A stretch of DNA of 64,000 nt, taken from IMG/VR virus record IMGVR_UViG_3300042260_000483, positions 1-64,000 of that record, one strand, 5' to 3'. Origin of the DNA: a virus. Position 1 is the stretch's first letter. Every line of letters starts with the position of its first letter. This document shows, piece after piece, positions 31,011 through 38,204 of the stretch. Under the pieces are notes generated by a model. That model made no database searches. It was not told where the DNA came from and saw nothing but the letters and a program-made list of their open reading frames with translations. Made by a program: the position numbers and the translations under genes.

Positions 31011-31277
31011 CTAATCTTCGCCATATAAACTCCACTTCTTTTCAGGTTCTGGTTCTACCAATACTTCTTCAGTATCAACCACATATACATAACCTTCTCT
31101 AGCATCCATAAAGAATTGTGTTTTACCAGTTTTCTGATAAACGTATTCTAATACTTCAGTAAGAGATTCTAATAAAAGTGTAGTGTTGTCAAGAGGGTGC
31201 CACTTATCTCCCGGTGGCACTCTCTTTGCAACTTTAGTCTTTACTTCTTCTTCTTTAATTTGAACGGTCTTTGCCAT
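31011..31277 (-). CDS. hypothetical protein, 88 aa
   Basis: Start at the ATG at 31277 (MAKTVQIKEEEVKTKVAKRV). A basic first third, then a beta-rich stretch (TQFFMDAREGYVYVVDTEEVLVE). It is 1 nt from the DUF4494-like gene and co-transcribed with it. Not recognised. Confidence 0.6.
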   Translation of the reverse strand: MAKTVQIKEEEVKTKVAKRVPPGDKWHPLDNTTLLLESLTEVLEYVYQKTGKTQFFMDAREGYVYVVDTEEVLVEPEPEKKWSLYGED

Positions 31278-31278
31278 T

Positions 31279-31491
31279 TTATTCAATTACCCTAATAACT
31301 CGGGATTCCTTTGCTCCACTAACTTTGTAATCAATTTGGACACCTGCCTCTTCGAAATCTTTTACTACTCTTGCTTCTGCTTCGGTTACCGATTGTGCAT
31401 CTACTAAATAGATTTCTTTTGCTTTCTTGTCTTTACCATTTTTTTGAGTTGCTACTACGACCTCAACGATTACTTCAAAATACTTGTTCAT
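31279..31491 (-). CDS. DUF4494-like protein, 70 aa
   Basis: KAKEIYLVDAQSVTEAEARVVKDFEEAG matches the core of DUF4494, a small family I know mainly from Bacteroidota genomes and their phages. Function unknown. The match supports a Bacteroidota host. It has its own class B promoter at 31535. Confidence 0.7.
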   Translation of the reverse strand: MNKYFEVIVEVVVATQKNGKDKKAKEIYLVDAQSVTEAEARVVKDFEEAGVQIDYKVSGAKESRVIRVIE

Positions 31492-31534
31492 AACTTGTTT
31501 TTTAGATTATATTATTATATATTTATTTATTTTA

Positions 31535-31566
31535 CAAAGATACTAAAAAAATTTGAATTTACCAAA
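31535..31566 (-). promoter_or_regulatory. class B promoter upstream of 31279-31491
   Basis: Minus strand: TTTGG (31562-31566) and TATCTTTG (31535-31542), 19-nt spacing, exact Bacteroidota consensus. Confidence 0.72.
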
Positions 31567-31582
31567 CTTTTTTGATTATTTT

Positions 31583-31897
31583 TTATCCATTCCACTTCAT
31601 ACCATAGAATTCGTAGTTTTTACGAACCGATTCATCATTTCCTTCTACTGCAATTGCCTCTTCTTCGGTTTCAAATATAGCATCCACCGGACACTCTGGA
31701 ATACATGCTCCACATAAAATACATTCATCTGGATTAATGTAGAGTTGTAATCCCTTCTTTTCCTCATCACTCATACCAAGAACTTCTTTACCTAATCCAT
31801 CGATGTTGATAGGACCATTGATAACATCTACTGGACAAACTTGCACACACGCAGTATCACAAACCCCATCACATGCTTTTCCGATTATATAACTCAT
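31583..31897 (-). CDS. bacterial-type two-cluster ferredoxin (7Fe/8Fe)
   Basis: 104 residues. Cys9-x3-Cys13-x3-Cys17-x3-Cys21-Pro forms one cluster site with extra spacing as in 7Fe ferredoxins. Cys59-x2-Cys62-x2-Cys65-x3-Cys69-Pro is a classical [4Fe-4S] site. It should carry electrons in the cytoplasm for a host or phage reductase. A phage-borne ferredoxin of this type is unusual; most known phage ferredoxins are plant-type [2Fe-2S]. The final 25 residues are acidic. Confidence 0.85.
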   Translation of the reverse strand: MSYIIGKACDGVCDTACVQVCPVDVINGPINIDGLGKEVLGMSDEEKKGLQLYINPDECILCGACIPECPVDAIFETEEEAIAVEGNDESVRKNYEFYGMKWNG

Positions 31898-31900
31898 AGT

Positions 31901-32104
31901 TTATTCTTTTAATTTTTTAATATAAAAAGTTTCGTTTTGATAAATTTTTATTTGTGCTGAATTATAGTGTCTAACTATTCCACCTTCACATAAAACTACA
32001 CACCAAATGTCATTTTCAAATGTCCCACCACTAGTTACATAGATAGCATATCCTTCTTTAGTATCTTCTACAATTACCGGTATTGGTTTTTTAAATTCTA
32101 ACAT
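31901..32104 (-). CDS. small beta-rich protein, possibly from a leaderless mRNA
   Basis: About 67 residues from the ATG at 32104 (MLEFKKPIPVIVEDTKEGYA); an ATG at 32107 is equally possible. The start lies only 5 nt beyond the -7 box of the promoter at 32109-32140, so the transcript would begin at or next to the start codon. The rest is beta-rich (WCVVLCEGGIVRHYN). No family recognised. Confidence 0.6.
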   Translation of the reverse strand: MLEFKKPIPVIVEDTKEGYAIYVTSGGTFENDIWCVVLCEGGIVRHYNSAQIKIYQNETFYIKKLKE

Positions 32105-32108
32105 CATA

Positions 32109-32140
32109 CAAAGATACAAAAATTATTTCAAATTTCCAAA
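32109..32140 (-). promoter_or_regulatory. class B promoter, very close to the start codon
   Basis: Minus strand: TTTGG (32136-32140) and TATCTTTG (32109-32116). The next bases are TATGATGTTAG, placing transcription start on or beside the ATG. It also marks the end of the 32141-32707 gene. Confidence 0.7.
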
Positions 32141-32707
32141 TTAATATTCAAATTCTTTTTTAGGACCAGTAAGATTACCATTTACTAAGAATGAACAATT
32201 GAAACATAACATTCTCAAATTATCATATAAATGATTAGTTTTATTACCATCTAAAAAATCTAATACCAATGGAACTTTATTATCAGTAATACGTCTTTCC
32301 TCAAACCCACAATTATTACATTTTTCCAACATATACCCATTGAGTAATAATCGTTGTTTTAATTTCCAAACCGGATATTCTGGGTATTTTCCTTTTAAGA
32401 TATCATCCAATGAAAATTTACCTCTTTTGATATTATATCCTTTACGAATACCAATACCATCTGGATTCTTTAAATCATCGAATATACCATATTTACGTGC
32501 GTATTTTTTATAGGTGTTGAATGATACCCCTAAGATTCTTGCTGCTTCCATTGCGGAACGTGCCTTTTGTTGAACTGCTTTTATTTCAGATTCCAATAAA
32601 GGTTGTGCACCCAATCCACGTTTTAATCTTCTTGATTTACTTGCTTGTGATAAATCAGATGTTGGATCGTAATTTGGGAATATTTTATCGTGTTTATTAT
32701 TTTCCAT
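32141..32707 (-). CDS. HNH-type endonuclease-like protein with HTH
   Basis: 188 residues. The N-terminal half has a helix-turn-helix (AMEAARILGVSFNTYKKYARKYG). The C-terminal half is a zinc-knuckle HNH-like domain: CNNCGFEE, then LVLDFLDGNKTNHLYDNLRMLCFNC, with the Asp/His/Asn positions of the beta-beta-alpha-metal fold. Such proteins are free-standing homing-type endonucleases in T4-like phages. It probably cuts or nicks a specific site; no target is evident. Confidence 0.72.
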   Translation of the reverse strand: MENNKHDKIFPNYDPTSDLSQASKSRRLKRGLGAQPLLESEIKAVQQKARSAMEAARILGVSFNTYKKYARKYGIFDDLKNPDGIGIRKGYNIKRGKFSLDDILKGKYPEYPVWKLKQRLLLNGYMLEKCNNCGFEERRITDNKVPLVLDFLDGNKTNHLYDNLRMLCFNCSFLVNGNLTGPKKEFEY

Positions 32708-32762
32708 ACTAATGTTATTTAATATAAGTATAGTATATTATAATTTTTTGATATAGTTTCCG

Positions 32763-33800
32763 TTATTTTTCATCCCTAACTACATCCAATGTGACACAAT
32801 GAGGTCCTCCACTAAACGTTCGTGCATGTCTCATCTTTGTTGGAATAGATTCAATTCCCCACTTTTTCAATTCCATCATTAAAAGAGTTTGGTGTTCTTC
32901 TACCATACAAAGTTTATCGTTTATTGGTAAAATATTCATTCCTAACCAGGGTGATGCAGGACACCAATCTTCTAATACTTGTGTTGGATATGGTTCGGGT
33001 GCCCAAATCTTATCGAAATCTTTTAAAAATTCGGGTAAGTTTTGCCATCTAACTCTAGCCGGATTCAAAAGAACCTTACCTTCACCTAAAAATACAAAGG
33101 TAGTATCGATGTGTATATATGCGTAAACATTTTCTGCTAGATGAACATTGTATTCATTACCGAAGGTTTCTTTACAATAAATTTCTAACCATTTTGCACC
33201 ATCCTTATTACCTGTATTTGAAACTAAATAAAGAATATCATTATTATGTTTGATTACGTTCGCAGCATCAAATACTGGTTCACCATCTAATAGAGTTGGT
33301 ATTGATAAATCTTCTCTCTGATAAATTGAATCTAATAATTTTGGTTTTGGTGCATCTACCCAATGATTCGGGTCAAATAAAGGTTTACAAGTCTCTGCTT
33401 CATTTGAACGATGGCGTAGTGTCATGGGTGTTGCAATTACCTTATCATTTACCACAAACATTGAATCTCTTGGACAATAATTGTAATAACCATCTACTTC
33501 CCAATTTTCAGTTATAATCGGTTGTGAGAAATCTCTAACCTCTGGTCTATGAACTTTTACTCCTAATGAACGAAGTGTATTCGCTATCCCATCTAAATCT
33601 TCGCGAGTTTCATCTATTAATTTTTGAGGATATACCCCACTTGGTCTATTAGCAAATTCTTCATCGGATAAATGTGCGTAATCAATTGAATGTAAACACT
33701 TATCTCCTTTAGTTGGTACCTGTGCATAATCTGCAGTTCCTACTATAATTTCTCTTAATTGTCCCCATTCATTTCGGACATTCGGTTTTATCAATTCCAT
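32763..33800 (-). CDS. amidinotransferase (glycine/inosamine amidinotransferase family)
   Basis: 345 residues. NEWGQLREIIVGTAD opens the family. YNYCPRDSMFVVNDKVIATPM and YAYIHIDTTFVFLGEGKVLLNP give the Asp/His active-site positions. HARTFSGGPHCVTLDVVRDE carries the nucleophilic Cys335, ten residues from the end. These enzymes move an amidino group from arginine to an amine such as glycine, lysine or an aminocyclitol. It is complete. Its acceptor in a phage is unclear: an amino sugar, a polyamine or a modified base are possibilities. Confidence 0.85.
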   Translation of the reverse strand: MELIKPNVRNEWGQLREIIVGTADYAQVPTKGDKCLHSIDYAHLSDEEFANRPSGVYPQKLIDETREDLDGIANTLRSLGVKVHRPEVRDFSQPIITENWEVDGYYNYCPRDSMFVVNDKVIATPMTLRHRSNEAETCKPLFDPNHWVDAPKPKLLDSIYQREDLSIPTLLDGEPVFDAANVIKHNNDILYLVSNTGNKDGAKWLEIYCKETFGNEYNVHLAENVYAYIHIDTTFVFLGEGKVLLNPARVRWQNLPEFLKDFDKIWAPEPYPTQVLEDWCPASPWLGMNILPINDKLCMVEEHQTLLMMELKKWGIESIPTKMRHARTFSGGPHCVTLDVVRDEK

Positions 33801-33803
33801 AAC

Positions 33804-34682
33804 TTATATAACTTTTGGTATAATATATTTTGTGTTTTTGTAGGTTTCCCAATCTATTTCTTTAATTGGTGTATCCAACATTCCATCGTTTACCAATTTA
33901 TTATAAATTACATTTGCAATCAGTTTATTACCCTTTAACCCAATGTGCATATCGTTTGATTGATGACCAGTTTCATCTTTAATTGTTAATTTATTTACAA
34001 ATGAAAAATCCATCATATCTTTTGTTTGTTGAAAATATTTTCCATCTCCGAATAATAATTCACATGATTTTCGATACTCATGATTCTGTGGTGTCATTGT
34101 AAAATAATAATTTATATTTTTGGATTCTAAATATGCAAGAAACAAATCTACCATTCTTCTATGTTCATCAACTTCATTTTTAATATCAAAAAAATCAGTT
34201 AAATAAGTTTCAAAAAAAGGGTCATAGGTTTCTAATAATTTAATAGTTTCATCCGAATCATAATTGTAATGATTTGCAGTTGCTAAGAAAACTGCTTTAT
34301 CATTTTCATCAATCTGATAATTACAAATTATATAATCATTTATTTTCTTAAAGAAAAATTCTCTTCTACCTAATCCAGTAATTTCAAATATAAAAATATG
34401 TTCATCTTTATTAAAACCATGTGAATCAATAATTTCATATGATTTTCTAATTACTCTTTCATTACCACATCCTTGTTTTCCAAAATTATTAACCTTTACA
34501 TTTTTTGAAACTAACTTTTGTATTTGTCCTGGATATGAAAAGTTAAAAATGGTTTTTTCTTCGTTTGTTATATGGCCATACAATTTATTAATGAACCACC
34601 CTTGTGTAGGTGAATCGAATTCGAAACCACCTCCAGCAGTGTTTGATGTTCCAAAACAATTTATGTATTTAATTTTTGTCAT
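33804..34682 (-). CDS. SGNH/GDSL hydrolase-like protein 5
   Basis: 292 residues. YINCFGTSNTAGGGFEFDSP is block I (Ser in GTSN), NNFGKQGCGNERVI block II, and QSNDMHIGLKGNKLIANVIY supplies the terminal Asp-x-His. It overlaps the DUF2061 start by 14 nt, repeating the SGNH/DUF2061 arrangement at 13.6-14.7 kb. Near the sulfate-activation genes, so it may act on the same glycan. Confidence 0.65.
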   Translation of the reverse strand: MTKIKYINCFGTSNTAGGGFEFDSPTQGWFINKLYGHITNEEKTIFNFSYPGQIQKLVSKNVKVNNFGKQGCGNERVIRKSYEIIDSHGFNKDEHIFIFEITGLGRREFFFKKINDYIICNYQIDENDKAVFLATANHYNYDSDETIKLLETYDPFFETYLTDFFDIKNEVDEHRRMVDLFLAYLESKNINYYFTMTPQNHEYRKSCELLFGDGKYFQQTKDMMDFSFVNKLTIKDETGHQSNDMHIGLKGNKLIANVIYNKLVNDGMLDTPIKEIDWETYKNTKYIIPKVI

Positions 34683-34890
34683 CTTTCTTTAGACCATATT
34701 TAATCCACTTATACCATACTCGTTCATGTAGATAATATTGAATCGGTTTATACACCAATTCTGCAATACCAAACGCAGTTCCAACTTCAATTGAACCACT
34801 TATCCACCACATCAAAAGAAACCCTACAAGGGTACTTAAAATACGATAGGAGATGGTTTTAGCAATATGACGTTTAGGTTGGACTATCAT
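34669..34890 (-). CDS. DUF2061 membrane protein 2
   Basis: 73 residues. KRHIAKTISYRILSTLVGFLLMWWISG and FGIAELVYKPIQYYLHERVWYKWIKYG are the two conserved helices. In bacteria DUF2061 proteins are often encoded with or fused to sulfate-activation enzymes. Here it directly follows the nucleotidyltransferase and APS kinase genes. Possibly a membrane anchor or transporter subunit for the pathway (inference). Confidence 0.8.
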   Translation of the reverse strand: MIVQPKRHIAKTISYRILSTLVGFLLMWWISGSIEVGTAFGIAELVYKPIQYYLHERVWYKWIKYGLKKDDKN

Positions 34891-35270
34891 TATCCTTTAT
34901 TTTCATCGTAGGTTAATGAACCATCTGGTTTCATATGACCAGTTCTGATTGCAGTTCCGCTAATTGATGCAATATCAGTTGGTGGTTCGTGGTATATGAC
35001 ATCATACCCAACTCCTCTACCATAATTTACTGATTCGATATCTGGTATGATTGAAATGTATAATCTACCCGTAGATAAATAACCTTTTAATTCTTCTGTC
35101 AAATTATCTAATATTTCTTTTGCAGTTTTGGGATTGTTATCATCTCTATCAACATCTCTAATTGCAATCCAAACATTATTACCTTTTTGGAATTGTTGAT
35201 CAATTAACCATTGATGACCAGAATGCCAGTTTTGCCATCTACCGATGTAAAGTGCGTATTTTTTATTCAT
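34890..35270 (-). CDS. small nucleotidyltransferase (HxGH / ISGTxxR)
   Basis: 126 residues. YIGRWQNWHSGHQWLI (His16-Ser-Gly-His19) is the nucleotide-binding signature of the nucleotidylyltransferase superfamily. SISGTAIRTG (103-110) is the second conserved motif. The pattern is close to NMN adenylyltransferases, but ISGTxxR is also seen in ATP sulfurylases. It sits between APS kinase and DUF2061 with 1-nt overlaps. Options: a minimal ATP sulfurylase-like enzyme, a sugar adenylyltransferase pairing with the HldE-like kinase, or an NMNAT. Function open. Confidence 0.75.
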   Translation of the reverse strand: MNKKYALYIGRWQNWHSGHQWLIDQQFQKGNNVWIAIRDVDRDDNNPKTAKEILDNLTEELKGYLSTGRLYISIIPDIESVNYGRGVGYDVIYHEPPTDIASISGTAIRTGHMKPDGSLTYDENKG

Positions 35271-35740
35271 TATAATTTTTTTAATTTATTCAAATGATTT
35301 ATTAATTTTGAAAATGAAATATCCGGTGAATCTTTTGTAGTATTCACATCGATGAAATTTACTTGAGGGGATTCGTAATCTTTAACGTGGAAATGATCAC
35401 GTTCTCTAGGTTCGGTTGTGTGGACGTAAATCTCAACCATATCTGGTCCGATTTTATCTTTCAACTCTTCCCGTAGTTCGATGAATGGTGCAACTAATGA
35501 AACGACAACATCACATCTATTTAAGTGTAGATATTCAACTATTGTCTGTGCAGTTCTGATATTATTCTTTCTACCTTCTTCAGAATAATCTTTATTATTA
35601 GTAATTTCACGCAGATGATCACCATCTAAATGAAATACGTTTTTACGCCAATTGCGTTTTTCTGTTTCTAAAAACTTATGTAACTTTTTACCTAAGACAG
35701 TTTTACCTGCTCCTGGTTGTCCTGTAAACCAATATATCAT
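35270..35740 (-). CDS. cysC: adenylylsulfate (APS) kinase
   Basis: 156 residues, slightly short for CysC. Walker A WFTGQPGAGKTVLGKKL, then FHLDGDHLREITNNKDYSEEGRKNNIR (APS-binding DGD and R-x-x-N-I-R), VVSLVAPFIELREEL and MVEIYVHTT. It makes PAPS from APS and ATP in the cytoplasm. First gene of a three-gene sulfation module ending in DUF2061. The sulfotransferase-like gene at 17.5 kb is the likely consumer. Confidence 0.85.
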   Translation of the reverse strand: MIYWFTGQPGAGKTVLGKKLHKFLETEKRNWRKNVFHLDGDHLREITNNKDYSEEGRKNNIRTAQTIVEYLHLNRCDVVVSLVAPFIELREELKDKIGPDMVEIYVHTTEPRERDHFHVKDYESPQVNFIDVNTTKDSPDISFSKLINHLNKLKKL

Positions 35741-35762
35741 TGTGTAACTTTTTTTATTATAA

Positions 35763-37322
35763 CTACTTAGTTCGTTTTTTAATTATATTTTCAACAACTT
35801 CACTTAATCCTAATTTATCACTATAATCTGAAATTTCATAGTAATCGGAATCTTGAAGTTCTCTTTCAATTTTACTCCATGCCGAATTTGGATTTTTAGT
35901 GATAACTGCTGCTATCTTTTTTCTTCCAAACGCTCCGGCCTTTTGATATAATTTTTGAATTGCTTTAAAATGCCAATCACCCAACCCTACTTCGTATAAA
36001 TTACCATCTTCACTATCTGGATTATCAATTGCATTCTTTTCAGTTGGTGTTCCGGATAATTTATCAGAATGACGTGGTAATAAGAATGTATCAGTTAGAT
36101 TAGAACCATATTCTTTTAATTGAGATAAGAATACAGAATAATCAAAATCAATATTCTCTTCTTTAAATTGCTTAATCATATTTAAAGCAATTTCTTTTCG
36201 ATTTTCTTTATCTTTAACTTGTTTTAAAATATCAATTATACCAACAACCATTTCTCTTTCGTTATCAGAAAGTTCATCGTTTATTGATTCGGTTTTTATT
36301 TTTCTCTTTTGTTGAATGATTTGTTGAATTTGTGAAAATATAGTTTGTATATCTTTATCCAACTTTTTTTCATCTGCTGACATTGGTGATTCAATATCTA
36401 CATCTGAATATAATTTTTTCTTTTTGGCAATTAAAACATCTACTTTTTTAATTAAATCAGTTCTGACTTTATCTAAATCCTTTATAATATCGGATGGGTT
36501 AGATGATTCGGTTACCGATTCTCTCATTTTTCCTAAATGTTTAAGTGCATCTTTTGCATTCTTCTTAAAGTAATCTTCAACTTCTTTTTTGGTATCAAAT
36601 GATATTTGTCCTTTTCCTTTCTTCACATCATCTACCCAAAATGAATCAGAATCTCTATCAAATGAGTAATATCCTATAAGTTTATTATTGTATAAAACTT
36701 TACCATCCTTTATATCCCAACTTTCATTAAGTTTAGATTCTTTTACGATTTTTACTGGGTTTAAATGTGTTCCCAATTTATCACTATAAGCCATTACATA
36801 ATGAGTTCCATCTTGGCCGATGTGTTTGTTAAAGTTTTTAATTTTAGACCACTCTTTTTTAGTAATGGTTTGTATTTCAGGTGCTTCGTTCATATTTTCA
36901 CTTTCTAAATCTTCTTGTCCAGAATCATCTTTATCAAAATTAGTATCATCGTAATCTTCTCTAGGTGTAGTTCCTAATTGACTATGTTGGTCTGAAACTC
37001 TACCTACTAACCAATTTGCTGGAAAGTTTTCATTTACATCCATTTCATCATCGGAACGTAAAGAATCTTTAGGTGCAGAAGGTTGTGTTTGATGGTTTGG
37101 AATCATCATTGCATATTCCTTTAATCGTTTTACAATTTCTTGCTTTACCTTCTTAGGTAATCCCTTATGTTTGGTAGATGCAAAATCATTAACATCAGAT
37201 GGATTCATATCTTTTGCAACTTTCTTTAATTCAGCAGATGCATCAGATTGATTCATATCACCTTTTTGAAGTGCATGAACCATACCCATAAATTTTTGTT
37301 GTTGTTTTGATGATGACGGCAT
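35763..37322 (-). CDS. DUF3008-containing multi-part protein with internal x-N-E sites
   Basis: 519 residues. The N-terminus MPSSSKQQQKFMGMVHALQK ... FASTKHKGLPKKVKQEI matches DUF3008. After it come short, probably disordered linkers and small domains. Between these I see repeated acidic sites: DVNE/N, NMNE/A, KLNE/S, SVTE/S and SIND. These resemble prohead-protease cleavage sites and the S-V-N-E sites of the 42.9-kb protein. Best explained as a head-packaged protein cut into several pieces. Candidate late motif 27 nt upstream. DUF3008 function is unknown. Confidence 0.65.
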   Translation of the reverse strand: MPSSSKQQQKFMGMVHALQKGDMNQSDASAELKKVAKDMNPSDVNDFASTKHKGLPKKVKQEIVKRLKEYAMMIPNHQTQPSAPKDSLRSDDEMDVNENFPANWLVGRVSDQHSQLGTTPREDYDDTNFDKDDSGQEDLESENMNEAPEIQTITKKEWSKIKNFNKHIGQDGTHYVMAYSDKLGTHLNPVKIVKESKLNESWDIKDGKVLYNNKLIGYYSFDRDSDSFWVDDVKKGKGQISFDTKKEVEDYFKKNAKDALKHLGKMRESVTESSNPSDIIKDLDKVRTDLIKKVDVLIAKKKKLYSDVDIESPMSADEKKLDKDIQTIFSQIQQIIQQKRKIKTESINDELSDNEREMVVGIIDILKQVKDKENRKEIALNMIKQFKEENIDFDYSVFLSQLKEYGSNLTDTFLLPRHSDKLSGTPTEKNAIDNPDSEDGNLYEVGLGDWHFKAIQKLYQKAGAFGRKKIAAVITKNPNSAWSKIERELQDSDYYEISDYSDKLGLSEVVENIIKKRTK

Positions 37323-37348
37323 AGTATTATCAATAATTCTTTATATCA

Positions 37349-37357
37349 TATAAATAT
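37349..37357 (-). promoter_or_regulatory. ATATTTATA motif, candidate late promoter
   Basis: Minus-strand ATATTTATA 27 nt upstream of the DUF3008 protein start. Confidence 0.45.
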
Positions 37358-37375
37358 ATGAATTAGAGTTTTCCG

Positions 37376-37600
37376 TTATTTAGTTTTTTCTTCGTACCAG
37401 ATATTTTTAGGATTGTTCTTAAAAGTGCCATCTATTCTCCACATTATCTCATTGGAATAATATTGACCTTTTTCTGGGTTGGTGAAATGTAAGTAGATGA
37501 AGAATACATCAAATAATAATGCAAATGATATCCACATTAGTGTGAATATTGCGAATCCTTTAAATAATAACTCTGAACATTTTGTTAAAAACCTTTTCAT
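37376..37600 (-). CDS. single-pass membrane protein, 74 aa
   Basis: Basic N-terminus (MKRFLTKCSELLFKG), one transmembrane helix (FAIFTLMWISFALLFDVFFIYL), then a polar C-terminal domain rich in Asn, Lys and Trp. Candidate late motif 23 nt upstream. Not recognised. Confidence 0.6.
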   Translation of the reverse strand: MKRFLTKCSELLFKGFAIFTLMWISFALLFDVFFIYLHFTNPEKGQYYSNEIMWRIDGTFKNNPKNIWYEEKTK

Positions 37601-37622
37601 GTATCATACTCCCTTTATTTTA

Positions 37623-37631
37623 TATAAATAT
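37623..37631 (-). promoter_or_regulatory. ATATTTATA motif, candidate late promoter
   Basis: Minus-strand ATATTTATA 23 nt upstream of the 37376-37600 start; an AAAGGGAG ribosome-binding-like sequence lies between motif and start. Confidence 0.45.
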
Positions 37632-37655
37632 AAGAAAATGATTACAAAATATAAA

Positions 37656-38204
37656 TTAGTGTTTTATTTGCTGAACTCTCCACTTAACATTCTTACTACG
37701 CAACATTTGTTTTGCTGCTTCAACATTCTTTTCGGAATCATCTGCAAAGTAAATATCATCATACCCATCGTTATCAATTTTCTTCTCAATCCAATCTGCT
37801 TTATCTTTTGGATTATTAGAACCTAACGCAACTACAAATACTTTGTTTGAATTGATTCCAATATCTTTTAAGTAATTTTTAATTGGTTGATATGCAGCAC
37901 GGGCAGTTAAAATATACACACCTTCTCCACCACTAACTCTAATTATGTTTTTAAGAATATTTGTTATTTTAGTAATTTCTTCTGGGTTCTTAACAGATTC
38001 AAAATCTTTAAAATCATATACATCACCTGGTCTTTCAGTATAAACTGCGTATTGACCGGGAGTTAATTTAGATTTTTTACCATCTGAATGTGTAATGTAT
38101 ATAAATGATGTTGTTTTTACTAGAGTATCATCAAAATCGAATATCCTCAATTTTTTTGATTCTACGAATAAACTTCTACTTATCATGTCTGTTAATTTTA
38201 TCAT
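37656..38204 (-). CDS. HAD-family phosphatase with N-terminal tag
   Basis: 182 residues. LRIFDFDDTLVKT is HAD motif I (Asp-x-Asp-x-Thr), VYILTARAAYQPIKNYL motif II, NPKDKADWIEKK the Lys motif, and DIYFADDSEKNVEAA motif IV. This is the set seen in phage polynucleotide 3'-phosphatase and 5'-nucleotidase domains. The first residues MIKLTDMISRSLFVESKK match the shared tag, with a possible cut at F-V-E/S. The fold is clear. Delivery with the virion and the substrate (nucleic-acid 3' phosphate or nucleotide) are inferred. Confidence 0.8.
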   Translation of the reverse strand: MIKLTDMISRSLFVESKKLRIFDFDDTLVKTTSFIYITHSDGKKSKLTPGQYAVYTERPGDVYDFKDFESVKNPEEITKITNILKNIIRVSGGEGVYILTARAAYQPIKNYLKDIGINSNKVFVVALGSNNPKDKADWIEKKIDNDGYDDIYFADDSEKNVEAAKQMLRSKNVKWRVQQIKH

